From Bergeyella porcorum (lineage in GTDB: Bacteria > Bacteroidota > Bacteroidia > Flavobacteriales > Weeksellaceae): a DNA stretch of 64,000 nucleotides. This document shows, in pieces, positions 7,130-15,638 of the stretch; the first letter of the stretch is position 1, and every line of letters begins with the position of its first letter. The notes beneath the pieces are model-generated. The model was given only the letters and a program-made list of their open reading frames with translations. It searched no databases and was not told the DNA's origin. The position numbers and the translations under genes are program-made. The DNA lies in the NCBI RefSeq assembly GCF_042427575.1, contig NZ_JBHMFD010000002.1, positions 124,001 to 188,000 on the forward strand, written 5' to 3'.

Positions 7130-8125
7130 TTATTCTTTTCTATAAACATCATATTGATTTACAGAATGTTTTAACCTATCCACAATCTTATTTCTCAGAG
7201 ATTGAGGTGATAAAACTTTAAAATGTTCACCAAAAGAAAGTATAAGCGATTCCAACTCATAGTTTAGCTTCACCTCCAATGTAAGTATATTTCCCTGAAT
7301 TCTCTGAGTAGAATGCAATGGCTTAGAATCTACATAAGGAATAATATGCTCTGACAATTCTATAATAACTTCTTCTATTCTATTGGTTTCAAAATTAGTA
7401 ATTCCTATAATTTCTTCAAAATAATTTTCAAAATCAATAGTATTTTCAATAAAATCCTCATCCAAAATGGCTACAGCTACCATTCTATCCAAAGCCATTA
7501 CTTGCAAATAGTTTTCTGTATGATTTTTTCCCAACAAAAACCAGCGATTATTATACTGTTTTAAATAATATGGCGATATTATAAAAGATTGCGAATCCTC
7601 TTTAAATGGTTTATAATCAATAGATAAAACATTTTTATTGACAATATATTGATACAATGGATTAAGAAATTTTAAACCTTTCAAAAATCTATTCTCTTCA
7701 AAATCAATAACTTTCTCATTTGAAGAATTGGGCGTTACAGCAGATTTGAGTTTTATTTGTAATGTTTCTCCCCATTCTAAACCTTGTATCCTAGAAAAAA
7801 TTTCAATAGCCTCAGATATTGCATTAAGTTCCTCTCTATTAAATGTTTTTTTAAGTATCGAAAACTCTTCATCGCTGTATCGATAATATACCCGCCTTCC
7901 ATCTTTTATACGCTCTATCGGGGCTTCATAGCCATCTAAACTTTCCATAAATTTCATATCTTCCAAAACCTGTCTGCGCGACACGCTCTTTTCTTCACCG
8001 TAATGCTCCGAAATCCGTTCCGAACAAATCTCTATCAAATCTTCAATGAAAAATTTTTTATACGGATTAGAAAAGCATTCGTCTAAAATTTTATACCGAA
8101 GCTGTGCATTTTTATTGGTAGCCAT
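7130..8125 (-). CDS. WYL-domain transcriptional regulator
   Basis: The 331-residue protein has an N-terminal winged-helix region (about 10-85, with SVSRRQVLEDMKFM as the likely recognition segment), a WYL domain (about 150-222, with SPYYLKQYNNRWFLLGK and ALDRM) and a C-terminal WCX-like extension. Proteins of this build commonly repress defence operons and are thought to respond to nucleic-acid or nucleotide ligands. It lies immediately upstream of retron 1 and reads in the same direction, with a flavobacterial promoter of its own, so it probably controls the island and itself. The start ATG (8123-8125) sits about 25 nt after the predicted -7 box. No operator could be assigned with confidence. 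Confidence 0.88.
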   Translation of the reverse strand: MATNKNAQLRYKILDECFSNPYKKFFIEDLIEICSERISEHYGEEKSVSRRQVLEDMKFMESLDGYEAPIERIKDGRRVYYRYSDEEFSILKKTFNREELNAISEAIEIFSRIQGLEWGETLQIKLKSAVTPNSSNEKVIDFEENRFLKGLKFLNPLYQYIVNKNVLSIDYKPFKEDSQSFIISPYYLKQYNNRWFLLGKNHTENYLQVMALDRMVAVAILDEDFIENTIDFENYFEEIIGITNFETNRIEEVIIELSEHIIPYVDSKPLHSTQRIQGNILTLEVKLNYELESLILSFGEHFKVLSPQSLRNKIVDRLKHSVNQYDVYRKE

Positions 8126-8150
8126 TGTTTTATGAAAAATTATTTTTTAT

Positions 8151-8182
8151 CAAAATTATATTGTTCTTATCTATGTCGCCAA
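8151..8182 (-). promoter_or_regulatory. Promoter of the WYL regulator (-33 TTG, -7 TAATTTTG)
   Basis: On the minus strand TTG (8182-8180) is followed after 21 nt by TAATTTTG (8158-8151), fitting the flavobacterial TTG-N17-23-TAnnTTTG pattern. The start codon of the WYL gene follows about 25 nt later. Confidence 0.6.
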
Positions 8183-8230
8183 GTTAATATTTTTTTCTCA
8201 TAAACAAAAACTCAAAAACTTGGAATTGAC

Positions 8231-8255
8231 TGTCTATTAATGGTTAATTGTCAAT
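8231..8255. repeat. 25-bp intergenic repeat, copy 1
   Basis: A 25-bp segment beginning TGTCTATTAATGG is found in perfect inverted orientation at 13484-13508. The surrounding TTAATGGTTAAT motif is itself repeated in tandem at 8236-8272. Such AT-rich intergenic repeats recur through the window and mark the boundary between the island and the core genes. Confidence 0.8.
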
Positions 8256-8388
8256 TATTAATGGTTAATGGTTAGAAAGCTAGCAGGCTAAGAAGTCTTT
8301 GCTCTTTCTTCAAAAACTCAAAAGAATAATCTTAGAATCTTTGTCACTTTCGGGGAACAAGGGGCTAACTTAAAAACATTTTTTATCG

Positions 8389-8396
8389 TAACTTTG
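8389..8396 (+). promoter_or_regulatory. -7 box of rarA, near-leaderless
   Basis: TAACTTTG matches the flavobacterial -7 consensus and ends only 7 nt before the rarA ATG at 8404. Initiation 5-8 nt downstream would produce a transcript with almost no leader. No clear -33 element is visible. Confidence 0.5.
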
Positions 8397-8403
8397 CTCC
8401 CCA

Positions 8404-9687
8404 ATGAATCAGAACATTCCCTTAGCCGAGCAACTACGCCCTAAGTCCTTAGACGAGGTCTTAGGACAAGAGCATTTGGTGGGAGCTCAAGGAACCATAC
8501 GCCGAATGCTAGAAAACAATACCTTGAAATCCCTCATATTCTGGGGGCCTCCAGGTACAGGGAAAACAACATTGGCAGAAATTATTTCCGAGCAATCGGG
8601 AAGAAAGTTTTTTAAACTCTCTGCGGTTTCCTCTGGCGTAAAGGAAGTACGCGAAGTGATAGACCAAGCGAAACAACAACATCTTTTTTCAGGGAAATCC
8701 CCAATTCTTTTCATTGATGAAATTCATCGGTTTAATAAATCTCAACAAGATTCCCTGCTTCACGCTGTGGAAAAAGGCTGGATTGTACTGATAGGTGCCA
8801 CCACAGAAAACCCAAGCTTTGAGGTAGTTTCCGCATTACTCTCTCGTTCTCAGGTTTATGTTTTAAAACCTTTGAGCTTTGAGAAGTTAGAAGAATTGGC
8901 AGATATCGCTTTGAACCGATTTAATCTCAATGAAAATACCCATTTTACCCTCCCAGAAAAACAAGCCTTTATTCAATATTCAGGGGGCGATGCAAGGAAG
9001 CTGATTAATGCCATAGAATTGGTACTTGGGCAATATAAAAACTCTGAAAAACAAAACATCACTAGTGATGATGTGCTTTCTGTTTTACAAGAAAATATGG
9101 CTCTCTATGATAAAAATGGAGAACAGCATTACGACATCATTTCCGCATTTATCAAGTCCATCCGAGGTTCAGACCCTAATGCTGCCGTGTATTGGCTGGC
9201 GAGAATGCTGGTAGGAGGTGAGGATATTAAATTCATCGCCCGTAGATTGGTGATTTTAGCCGCTGAAGATATCGGTCTGGCGAATCCTAACGCTCTAGTA
9301 ATGGCAAACCATTGCTTCCAAGCGGTGAATGTCATCGGTAATCCCGAAGCTAGAATTATACTGAGCGAAACGGCGGTTTATCTGGCGGTATCTCCAAAGT
9401 CTAATTCCACCTATACTGCCATTAATGAAGCAATGGCTTTTGTAAAAAAAACAGGAAATCTCCCTGTGCCACTTCATCTGAGAAATGCTCCTACCAAACT
9501 GATGAAAGATTTGAACTATGGCAAAGACTATCAGTATGCCCACGCCTACGAGAATAATTTTGTAAAAGCAGAATTTTTACCCGAAACCATTGCTGGAACG
9601 GCTTTCTACACCCCTGGAAATAATTCTACAGAGAAAAAAATCCGTGAAGACCTCCAAAAAAAGTGGAAAGGAAAATATTTTGATTAG
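8404..9687 (+). CDS. rarA: Replication-associated recombination protein A (RarA/MgsA AAA+ ATPase)
   Basis: This 427-residue AAA+ ATPase acts at stalled replication forks and is related to clamp loaders. It has Walker A GPPGTGKTT (48-56), Walker B ILFIDEIHRF (101-110), a sensor 1 region with GATTENPSF, and the C-terminal tetramerisation segment. Length fits the family. It is the first core gene to the right of the defence island and converges on holB, whose stop lies 3 nt away, so the two share no visible terminator. The ATG is preceded by a near-leaderless flavobacterial promoter. Confidence 0.97.
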   Translation: MNQNIPLAEQLRPKSLDEVLGQEHLVGAQGTIRRMLENNTLKSLIFWGPPGTGKTTLAEIISEQSGRKFFKLSAVSSGVKEVREVIDQAKQQHLFSGKSPILFIDEIHRFNKSQQDSLLHAVEKGWIVLIGATTENPSFEVVSALLSRSQVYVLKPLSFEKLEELADIALNRFNLNENTHFTLPEKQAFIQYSGGDARKLINAIELVLGQYKNSEKQNITSDDVLSVLQENMALYDKNGEQHYDIISAFIKSIRGSDPNAAVYWLARMLVGGEDIKFIARRLVILAAEDIGLANPNALVMANHCFQAVNVIGNPEARIILSETAVYLAVSPKSNSTYTAINEAMAFVKKTGNLPVPLHLRNAPTKLMKDLNYGKDYQYAHAYENNFVKAEFLPETIAGTAFYTPGNNSTEKKIREDLQKKWKGKYFD

Positions 9688-9689
9688 CC

Positions 9690-10811
9690 CTACATTGCAC
9701 TTCTATGGATATACCTAGAAAGCTTGATGCCCAAATCTGTCCACACCACCTTAGCGTTCCCATTTCTCACCAAATGGTGGTCGGCCTCGTTGATTTCTAT
9801 TAAAATATCTTCAATATTAGCCCCGTGGATAAATTGTGAGAACTTATCCCAACGAAATTGGCTCACATTAATGGTTTTATATACCAAATCTTGCTGACCA
9901 TAGTTTTGCAACAATGCCAAGCGAAACATCTCTGCACAATAGCTCAGAAATTGCTTTTGCTTTTCACGATTCCAGCCAGCGATATTCCTTGCCCAAAGGA
10001 TAATATTCTTCAGCATCGCAGGGTTTTTCTTCACCTGAAATGCTTCTCTTACCCACTGTACAAAAAGCTCTTCAAACTCGGTAGAGATATCCCCACTTAC
10101 AGCAGATTTTATCGCGATATTAAGGTCGCCCTGAGCCTGATTTACAATCTCCCTTGCTCTATCTTCGGGCAGCTCATAATGCTTCAGAAGGTAATCCAGA
10201 ATATCATCATCTTGCAAACGCGGAACTTCCACTTTTTGAGTACGGGACAGTATCGTTTGGAGGAAATTTTGGTCAGAATCAGCAATGAGGATAATGATGG
10301 TTTTCTTCGGAGGTTCTTCCAAAAATTTTAGAAATTTATTAGATGCGGATTCATTCATCTTATCGGCACACCATACAATCAAAATCTTGGTGCCACCTTC
10401 AAAACTTTTTAGGCTAAATTTATGATTAATCTCCTCCATTTCATCAGCAGAGATTAAAAGTTGCTTGTTCTCCGAGGCTAAAACGGCTGTCCAATCCTCA
10501 AAACTAGAGTAAGGATTTTCCAAAATCATCGTGCGAAAATCCTCATAAAACCGCTGACTAAGGGCTTTGTTTTTTTCAGAATAAACGGGAAAGCTAAAAT
10601 GTAAATCCAAATGATTGAAGTGCTGCACCTTGGCTGCCGCAGAGGCATTCTCTTGCTTTAAAATCTCCTGAGCATACGCCAAAGCCAAAGGCAAAGTACC
10701 ATAGCCTTCCTTCCCTACAAACAGCTGTGCGTGGCTAATTCTCTGATTTTGAATACTGTCTTTCAGTTGTGATTTTAGAGCCTCTTGCCCTACAATAGCG
10801 TCCCAATTCAT
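9690..10811 (-). CDS. holB: DNA polymerase III delta' subunit
   Basis: The 373-residue protein is a clamp-loader AAA+ subunit. The N-terminus WDAIVGQEALKSQL is typical for delta', the P-loop is degenerate (VGKEGYGTLPLA, with no GKT), and LKFLEEPPKKT is the well conserved SRC-like/adjacent segment of delta'. It helps load the beta sliding clamp and binds no ATP in most bacteria. Length is within the range for Bacteroidota. It converges on rarA with almost no spacer. Confidence 0.93.
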   Translation of the reverse strand: MNWDAIVGQEALKSQLKDSIQNQRISHAQLFVGKEGYGTLPLALAYAQEILKQENASAAAKVQHFNHLDLHFSFPVYSEKNKALSQRFYEDFRTMILENPYSSFEDWTAVLASENKQLLISADEMEEINHKFSLKSFEGGTKILIVWCADKMNESASNKFLKFLEEPPKKTIIILIADSDQNFLQTILSRTQKVEVPRLQDDDILDYLLKHYELPEDRAREIVNQAQGDLNIAIKSAVSGDISTEFEELFVQWVREAFQVKKNPAMLKNIILWARNIAGWNREKQKQFLSYCAEMFRLALLQNYGQQDLVYKTINVSQFRWDKFSQFIHGANIEDILIEINEADHHLVRNGNAKVVWTDLGIKLSRYIHRSAM

Positions 10812-10903
10812 AGTCCCAAAGATAGTAAAAATTATTAGCTATCAACAATGCGTTTTCTGTTTTCAAAACAAAAGATTAGCCTCACACAAGGTTGTTTTAG
10901 AGC

Positions 10904-11044
10904 AATTCCATTTGGAATTGATTACAAACAGGCTTGTTTCCCTAAAATTCCAGTCGGGATTCATTACAAACAACCGTGTTTTTCCAAAATTCCAATCGGG
11001 ATTGGTTTCCTGCAAGTTGTTTGAAGGAAATCCCAATCGGGATT
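10904..11044. repeat. Four regularly spaced 16-bp palindromic repeats (period 41-42 bp)
   Basis: Imperfect palindromes of the form AATTCCAATCGGGATT start at 10904, 10946, 10988 and 11029. Three of the four are followed by TTACAAACA and a second small inverted repeat of AAACA and TGTTT. The 336-bp gap between holB and the DUF2752 gene is otherwise AT-rich and contains no supported gene. The regular spacing suggests a short tandem array or hairpin series. It is not a CRISPR array, because the spacers between palindromes are also repeats. Confidence 0.75.
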
Positions 11045-11147
11045 CATTACAAACATCAATGTTTGTAAATAATCCCTAAAAGGTTTTGTTTCATTCAACC
11101 CTGTTTGCGATAAAAACAACAATTATTTTAAGATATAATTATTAAAA

Positions 11148-11462
11148 TTATAATCCACAAAGATTGATTACATCAAAAATCTTCCTGATCATCTCCCAAT
11201 AATATTGAACGAAAATAAAAACTACATTCAGTACCACGAGGGGCAATAGCATTTTCTGAAAAAATTTTCGCTTCGTGATAAGATATAAAACGAAAGTAAA
11301 TGCTAAAAAAATAAGAGGGTAAATGGCAGGGTAAATTTGCCACGCTTCAGAGAAATTACCCTGTAATAGGTGTAGCAAAGCGGTCTGAGCCCCACAACCC
11401 AAACACTCTATCCCCAAATACTTTTTGTATGGGCATCGCCATAAAAAATCTTCTATTACCAT
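11148..11462 (-). CDS. DUF2752 small membrane protein
   Basis: The 104-residue protein begins with a cysteine-rich motif, CPYKKYLGIECLGCG, which is the hallmark of DUF2752 (CPxxxxxGxxCPGCG), and continues with two hydrophobic membrane segments at about 43-62 and 71-89. Function is unknown; the paired cysteines suggest metal or redox chemistry at the membrane. It is flanked by a repeat array on one side and the divergent cytidine deaminase gene on the other. Confidence 0.85.
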   Translation of the reverse strand: MVIEDFLWRCPYKKYLGIECLGCGAQTALLHLLQGNFSEAWQIYPAIYPLIFLAFTFVLYLITKRKFFQKMLLPLVVLNVVFIFVQYYWEMIRKIFDVINLCGL

Positions 11463-11553
11463 ACGAAGGTTAATGCTTTTTTTGAGGGATAAAGATAAGT
11501 CTTTCCAAATTTAAATAAATGTATTAATTTTACTTTCTCAAAAAAATGATGGA

Positions 11554-12039
11554 ATGCAGAAAGAAATCAATATAAAGTACGAGTATTTTTCTAACATTAG
11601 AGAGCTTAATAATATTGAAAAACAACTATTTGCGAAAGCTAAGGAAATCCGAGAAAAGGCGTATGCTCCTTACTCTGAATTTTTGGTGGGTTGTGCCTTG
11701 CTGTTGGAAGATGGTACTATTGTGGTGGGAAATAACCAAGAAAATGCCGCATATCCATCTGGGCTGTGTGCGGAGCGAACTGCTATCTACTGGACCTCTG
11801 CCAATCATCCTAATAAGAAAATCTTAAAAATCTTCGTGGTAGGAGGCTCCCAACGAAATGAACAAAATGCAGACATCATTACGCCGCCTTGTGGTGCTTG
11901 CCGACAAAGCATTATGGAATACGAAAGTAAACAAGCTATGGATATTGAGATTTATTTTGCATCGGTAAGTGGCGAGGTTTATAAGACCAATTCCATCAAA
12001 GATTTGCTTCCTTTCAATTTTGATTCTTCTTACTTATAA
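11554..12039 (+). CDS. cdd: Cytidine deaminase
   Basis: The 161-residue enzyme deaminates cytidine and deoxycytidine to uridine forms in pyrimidine salvage. Zinc ligands are visible in CAERTA (Cys, catalytic Glu) and PPCGACRQ (two Cys), the pattern of the homotetrameric class with three cysteines. The N-terminal 20 residues extend a little beyond the minimal domain, which begins near KAYAPYSEF. It ends in a strong bidirectional hairpin shared with hemL. Confidence 0.95.
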   Translation: MQKEINIKYEYFSNIRELNNIEKQLFAKAKEIREKAYAPYSEFLVGCALLLEDGTIVVGNNQENAAYPSGLCAERTAIYWTSANHPNKKILKIFVVGGSQRNEQNADIITPPCGACRQSIMEYESKQAMDIEIYFASVSGEVYKTNSIKDLLPFNFDSSYL

Positions 12040-12068
12040 AAATACCAATGGAAAAACCATTGGTATTT
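12040..12068. terminator. Bidirectional hairpin terminator between cdd and hemL
   Basis: AAATACCAATGG and CCATTGGTATTT form a 12-bp perfect stem with a 5-nt A loop directly after the cdd stop codon and 21 nt from the hemL stop. Confidence 0.85.
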
Positions 12069-12089
12069 GTGTTTTATCACTATTAAAAA

Positions 12090-13388
12090 TTAATGTTTCA
12101 CTTCAAATTTCCTTATCGCTTCCAAAGTTTTTTCTATTTCATTGTCTTTAATAGCATCTGAAATAAACCAAGTTTCATAGCCACTCGGTGGTAGATAAAT
12201 ACCATTTTCTAACAATGAATGAAAAAATTGATTGAACATTGAATGATTGGCTTTTTGAGCATCATCAAAATTGGAAACCTTATCCGTTTCAAAGAAAACA
12301 CTCATCATAGAACCTCTCCTATTAATGCAATGCGAAATCCCTTTCTCTGAAAGGATTTTCCCTACCTCCATTCCTAATGTTTCTGTAGTGGTATGGATTC
12401 TATTATAGAACTCGGTATCGTTTTTTATCAGTTTCAAAGTTTCCAAACCAGCACGCATTGCCAATGGATTACCGCTCAAAGTTCCCGCTTGGTACACCGC
12501 ACCCTTCGGGGCAAGACAGTCCATAATTTCGTTGCGTCCAGCGAAAGCCCCCACAGGCATCCCTCCGCCAATAACTTTACCATAAGTAACCAAATCTGCT
12601 TTAATCCCAAACACCTCCTGAGCTCCTCCAAATGCTAAACGGAAGCCCGTCATCACTTCATCAAAAATCAGTAAAGTGCCGTTTTCATCGCAGATTTGTC
12701 TCAGTTTTTGTAAGAAATTATTTTCTGGTAAAACACAGCCCATATTACCCGCCACAGGCTCTATAATGATGGCTGCAATTTCTCCACTATTATCCTTGAA
12801 CAGCTGTTGTATTTGTTCAAAATCGTTATACCTTGCCAGCAGCGTATCCTTAGCAGTGCCTTGCGTTACACCTGGTGAATTAGGATTTCCAAAGGTAGCC
12901 GCTCCACTTCCCGCCTTGATTAAAAACGAATCCGAATGCCCGTGATAACACCCTTCAAACTTAATGATTTTATCCCGTTTTGTAAAACCTCTCGCGAGTC
13001 TTACAGCACTCATACACGCCTCCGTACCCGAAGAAACCATACGGATTTGGTCTATATTCGGTACATTATCTATAATAAACTTGGCTATTTCGGTTTCCAA
13101 TTCGGTGGGCGTTCCAAAAGAAAATCCCTTCTCTGCCTGCTGCTGCACCGCTTCTAAAACTACAGGATGCGTATGCCCCACAATGGCAGGTCCCCAAGAA
13201 TTGATATAGTCTATATAGGTTCTATCATCGGCATCGGTAAGGTATGCTCCTTTTGCCGATTTCATAAAAACTGGTACGCCTCCTACGGATTTAAACGCAC
13301 GAACAGGAGAATTAACCCCCCCCGGAATATACTGCTGTGCCTCAGCAAATAAGGCTGAACTTCTTTGATATAACATTTTTTTATTCAA
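12090..13388 (-). CDS. hemL: Glutamate-1-semialdehyde 2,1-aminomutase
   Basis: This PLP enzyme converts glutamate-1-semialdehyde to 5-aminolevulinate, the first committed tetrapyrrole in the C5 pathway. The 432 residues match the family: IPGGVNSPVRAF near the start, SSGTEACMSAVRLAR (119-133), the PLP-binding IFDEVMTGFR (241-250) and the Schiff-base lysine K271 in YGKVIGGGMPVG. It appears monocistronic. No other heme genes are beside it. Confidence 0.97.
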   Translation of the reverse strand: MNKKMLYQRSSALFAEAQQYIPGGVNSPVRAFKSVGGVPVFMKSAKGAYLTDADDRTYIDYINSWGPAIVGHTHPVVLEAVQQQAEKGFSFGTPTELETEIAKFIIDNVPNIDQIRMVSSGTEACMSAVRLARGFTKRDKIIKFEGCYHGHSDSFLIKAGSGAATFGNPNSPGVTQGTAKDTLLARYNDFEQIQQLFKDNSGEIAAIIIEPVAGNMGCVLPENNFLQKLRQICDENGTLLIFDEVMTGFRLAFGGAQEVFGIKADLVTYGKVIGGGMPVGAFAGRNEIMDCLAPKGAVYQAGTLSGNPLAMRAGLETLKLIKNDTEFYNRIHTTTETLGMEVGKILSEKGISHCINRRGSMMSVFFETDKVSNFDDAQKANHSMFNQFFHSLLENGIYLPPSGYETWFISDAIKDNEIEKTLEAIRKFEVKH

Positions 13389-13483
13389 ATATTAAATGAT
13401 TAAAAATTTTATGAATCTAAATTCACCATAATTATTAGTTTTGAGTGCTGAGTTTTGAGTTTTTATCTAATTAACAATTAACC

Positions 13484-13508
13484 ATTGACAATTAACCATT
13501 AATAGACA
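13484..13508. repeat. 25-bp intergenic repeat, copy 2 (inverted relative to 8231)
   Basis: This is the exact reverse complement of 8231-8255. It lies in the 127-bp gap between hemL and the LysM glucosaminidase gene, next to TTGAGTGCTGAG repeats of the kind tandemly duplicated near 44262. Confidence 0.8.
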
Positions 13509-13515
13509 ACCAAAC

Positions 13516-14574
13516 TTACGATTTACCTCTTGGTTTTTTATCTTGCAGATAGATAATTTGTCCTACTTTAGGCTGTTCGCCGTATGCCATTCTATTTTTA
13601 GAATAAAGCTTGGAAAGTTTAATCCCAAATTTCTGTGCAATATCATACATAGACTCTCCCACTTGGGCTTTATAGGTATTAATATTGCCTTTAGCATTTT
13701 TAGCTTCTAAAAAAACAATGGCATTTTTTTTCAACTGATGCTGGGTGAGTTCATTCCATTTCAGCAAACTGCTTTCTGATACTTTAAATTTATTCGCAAT
13801 AAAGGAAACCTCTGTATCTACAGGCACAATGATGAATTTTTTACCACCATTGGGATGATTTCTCACCAAAATAGCTTGTAAAGATTCTTTTTTATTTTTG
13901 AGGGTTTCGGCTTTCTTTTGCTGTTCTGCATAAGAAGTCTGGCTATAAGGAACCGTCACCGTAACTGGGGTGGCTGGTTTTGCCTTACTTTGGTCGTTTT
14001 TAGCCATAAACATCTTATCGCTAGATAGCTCTGGATATCGGGTGAGTAGTGTAGCATAGACCTCCTTAGGCTTCAGATTATCAAACTCGTACAAGCGGTA
14101 TTTTTCTATTTTACTGATGAGAATTTGGGCATATTTCGGATTGGTAGCATAGCCCGCTTTCTTCAGCCCGTGTGCCCAAGCTTTGTAATCTTTCATATCC
14201 AGATTAAAAAGATTGGCGTAATACTTACGATAAGCCAAAAACTTAGAATGGTCTTCATAGGATTGGCGTGGGTCATCATACACACGGAAGCACTCATTGG
14301 GAGCATCATCATTATGTTTCATTGTTTTTCCCGTCCAGTCTTCCTTGCACTTGATACCGAAATGATTATTGCCCTGCTGAGCCAAACGGCTCTGTCCGCC
14401 GCCCGTTTCCAAAAGCCCCTGAGCCAGTTTGATAGAAGCTGGAATTTTATATTTCTCCATTTCTTCCACCGCATAAAGTGCAAATCTCTGGATGTATTGG
14501 TCGTCCGTTTTCCAACTCTGAGCGTTAAACTTAGACAGCAACACCATAGATGATAGAATAAGCAATCTTTTCAT
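13516..14574 (-). CDS. Secreted glucosaminidase with C-terminal LysM repeats
   Basis: The 352-residue protein has a signal peptide ending near NAQS, a glucosaminidase domain (about 25-165; AQGLLETGGGQS carries the catalytic Glu, followed by NNHFGIKCK) and two LysM-like modules (about 235-280 and 295-342, the second containing YKAQVGESMYDIAQKF). It should cleave peptidoglycan glycan strands in the periplasm, most likely during growth or division. The GH73-type assignment follows from the motif order. It stands alone between two transcription units. Confidence 0.9.
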   Translation of the reverse strand: MKRLLILSSMVLLSKFNAQSWKTDDQYIQRFALYAVEEMEKYKIPASIKLAQGLLETGGGQSRLAQQGNNHFGIKCKEDWTGKTMKHNDDAPNECFRVYDDPRQSYEDHSKFLAYRKYYANLFNLDMKDYKAWAHGLKKAGYATNPKYAQILISKIEKYRLYEFDNLKPKEVYATLLTRYPELSSDKMFMAKNDQSKAKPATPVTVTVPYSQTSYAEQQKKAETLKNKKESLQAILVRNHPNGGKKFIIVPVDTEVSFIANKFKVSESSLLKWNELTQHQLKKNAIVFLEAKNAKGNINTYKAQVGESMYDIAQKFGIKLSKLYSKNRMAYGEQPKVGQIIYLQDKKPRGKS

Positions 14575-14626
14575 AAATATTTTTTTTGGTCTAAATCCAA
14601 TTGATGATTCACCATCGATATTAACA

Positions 14627-15565
14627 TCAAATGATGTCTATACAAGGTCTATTTTGTTGTTTCAGCATTTGATTGGCTCCTAAAATCCCTTGCAAACCTC
14701 CTGTATGAAAGGCTAATATCTTACTTCCTTTAGGAAAATAGCCTGCTTCTATCAGTTCCAAAAGCTTCATCATCATTTTCCCCGTATAGATTGGGTCTAA
14801 TAAAATCTGATACCTACGCTGGAACGCATTAATAAAACCAATCACTTCATCTGATACCTTACCATATCCCCCATACGAAGCCTCAAATAAGGTAATATTT
14901 TCTCGCCTTGAAAGTCTTGAAACCACCTCTGAAAGCGAAGCATCTTTCACCACTTTAAAGCCTAAAACCTGCTGATGGCACTCTGCAAACTTTGAGAGCC
15001 CAGCAACCGTACCTCCCGTACCTACTGCGGTGCAAATATAATCAAAATCTTGGGTATCAGCATTCAGCATATATTTTACCCCTTCTACCGCTTGGAGATT
15101 GGTACCACCTTCGGGGATAATCAAAGCATTGGGATACTGATTTTTAAATGATTCTGCTAACGATTCCTTATCCCGATAGAGGGCTCTGGACACAAAACAA
15201 AACTGCATTTCACACTCTGCTGCCAAACGAAGAGTGGGATTTTCTGCCCAGCGTTCTTCCAATTCTTCTCCACGAATGATACCCAAAGTCTGGATTCCAA
15301 AATCCTTTCCCAAAGCTGCTAAGGCTGCAATATGATTAGAATAAGCTCCACCAAAAGAAATAAGCATCGGCTCAGTGGGATTTAATTCTAAATACTGATT
15401 AACATTATAAAAAAGCTTCCAATATTTGTTTCCCGAAATGGCTTTATTCACCTCATCTTCCCGTTTGATATAAAGACTCACAGACGAATTTTCCAAAGGG
15501 ATAGGAATAATGGGAATTTTAATTTCGGGGAGTGGTAACATCCAATGCCAGTTTTGTAGGTTCAA
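14627..15565 (-). CDS. PLP-dependent ACC deaminase / D-cysteine desulfhydrase family protein
   Basis: The 312-residue fold-type II PLP enzyme has SLYIKREDEVNKAISGNKYWKL, whose GNK lysine is the PLP anchor of this family, then SFGGAYSNHIAALA and TAVGTGGTVAGL for phosphate binding. Members deaminate 1-aminocyclopropane-1-carboxylate or desulfurate D-cysteine; the sequence does not distinguish these by eye. Length is typical or slightly short. D-cysteine desulfhydrase-like activity is the safer guess in a flavobacterium. Confidence 0.85.
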   Translation of the reverse strand: MNLQNWHWMLPLPEIKIPIIPIPLENSSVSLYIKREDEVNKAISGNKYWKLFYNVNQYLELNPTEPMLISFGGAYSNHIAALAALGKDFGIQTLGIIRGEELEERWAENPTLRLAAECEMQFCFVSRALYRDKESLAESFKNQYPNALIIPEGGTNLQAVEGVKYMLNADTQDFDYICTAVGTGGTVAGLSKFAECHQQVLGFKVVKDASLSEVVSRLSRRENITLFEASYGGYGKVSDEVIGFINAFQRRYQILLDPIYTGKMMMKLLELIEAGYFPKGSKILAFHTGGLQGILGANQMLKQQNRPCIDII

Positions 15566-15613
15566 AGTTAAGAAATCTCTTTAATAAACTTATACTTTTA
15601 TCATCCATTTTCC

Positions 15614-15621
15614 CTATCTTC
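15614..15621 (+). promoter_or_regulatory. -7 box of the ECF sigma gene
   Basis: TATCTTCG fits the flavobacterial -7 box (TAnnTTYG). It lies 17 nt before the TTG start of the sigma factor gene. Confidence 0.4.
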
Positions 15622-15638
15622 GCCAGAAAAACAACCTC

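Noticed and set aside
9858..10331. 157-residue frame antisense to holB
   Set aside because: Lies entirely within holB on the opposite strand with no recognisable domain.
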